Below, piece after piece: positions 63,809 to 64,000 of a DNA stretch of 64,000 nt (within the stretch, counting starts at the first letter, position 1; each line of letters begins with the position of its first letter). The DNA comes from Luteimonas sp. YGD11-2 (GTDB lineage Bacteria > Pseudomonadota > Gammaproteobacteria > Xanthomonadales > Xanthomonadaceae): the NCBI RefSeq assembly GCF_004118975.1, contig NZ_CP035376.1, forward strand, positions 1,984,001 through 2,048,000. Reading direction: 5' to 3'. The notes beneath the pieces were generated by a model, which saw nothing but the letters and a program-made list of their open reading frames with translations, did no database searches and was not told where the DNA came from. The translations under genes and the position numbers were made by a program.

Positions 63809-64000
63809 TCCAGGGCTCCCTTCTTCCATACGTAGATGAAGCCGAGCAACAGCATGCCGGCGAAGATGCCCATCTCGACCAGGCCCACGACGCCGAGGTC
63901 GCGGAACACGGTGGCCCAGGGCACGATGAAGATGATTTCCAGGTCGAAGATCAGGAACTGGATCGCGATGAGGTAGTAGCGCACGTCGAAACGCATGCGC
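63799..64000 (-). CDS. nuoA: NADH-quinone oxidoreductase subunit A (5' end outside window)
   Basis: C-terminal part of NuoA. The visible reading frame begins at the window edge and includes [20 protein letters not shown], the conserved loop/TM2 with the Asp-Glu pair, then [22 protein letters not shown]3, ending in WE. The first ~50–55 residues (TM1) are missing because the gene continues past 64000. Ten bases overlap nuoB. Confidence 0.95.
   Translation of the reverse strand, partial: RMRFDVRYYLIAIQFLIFDLEIIFIVPWATVFRDLGVVGLVEMGIFAGMLLLGFIYVWKKGALEWE

Noticed and set aside
1..64000. CRISPR array, prophage or integron
   Set aside because: No regularly spaced repeats, phage structural or integrase genes, or attC-like sites were seen by eye; the only mobile gene set is the IS3 element.

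Overview
The window is high-GC chromosomal DNA from a gammaproteobacterium of the Xanthomonadaceae type (a Lysobacter/Luteimonas-like genus is my best guess). The evidence is the fMet-tRNA–rimP–nusA–infB–rbfA–truB–rpsO–pnp block next to a nuo operon, xanthomonad-like PHA and polysaccharide genes, and a xanthomonad-style T6SS/IS3 scar. No taxonomic search was possible, so the genus is inference.

Region 1 (1–5600) is accessory DNA, visibly richer in A/T at its left end. It holds a protein with peptidoglycan-binding repeats and a possible cell-wall hydrolase motif, an adjacent lipoprotein, a frameshifted VgrG (type VI secretion spike) pseudogene with further effector-like debris, a complete IS3-family element inserted in that debris, and a second lipoprotein. 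I read it as a decayed VgrG/effector/immunity island.

Region 2 (5600–14000) is polyhydroxyalkanoate metabolism and regulation. It contains a class III PHA synthase (phaE-phaC) with a PspC-domain protein and an HExxH membrane protein downstream, a CDP-alcohol phosphatidyltransferase (pssA), a 3-hydroxybutyrate-oligomer hydrolase, a LuxR-type response regulator and two tandem Crp/Fnr-type regulators whose reading frames overlap.

Region 3 (14200–31515) is an exopolysaccharide cluster. It encodes a priming sugar-1-phosphate transferase, an outer-membrane beta-barrel, a WecG/TagA glycosyltransferase, a Wza-type exporter, a Wzz/GumC-type co-polymerase, a separate BY-kinase-like ATPase with an altered Walker A, a Wzy-like polymerase, a HAD-domain membrane protein, two family 2 glycosyltransferases and a flippase. 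A GMC oxidoreductase with an overlapping epimerase, and a GH5 glycoside hydrolase, are interspersed on the opposite strand. The last eight plus-strand genes (22126–31515) overlap or nearly touch and are probably one transcript.

Region 4 (31520–39400) holds a Nudix hydrolase, a large SSS-transporter-like hybrid sensor kinase, and a TonB-dependent receptor divergent from a GntP-type permease.

Region 5 (39460–49053, minus strand) is the core translation/transcription/RNA-decay operon, with a near-consensus promoter before the initiator tRNA and hairpin terminators after rpsO and pnp. Region 6 (49141–64000, minus strand) is the complex I operon nuoA–nuoN; nuoA is cut by the window edge. Almost all nuo genes overlap or lie within about 30 bases, except for a 169-base spacer with two hairpins between nuoK and nuoL.
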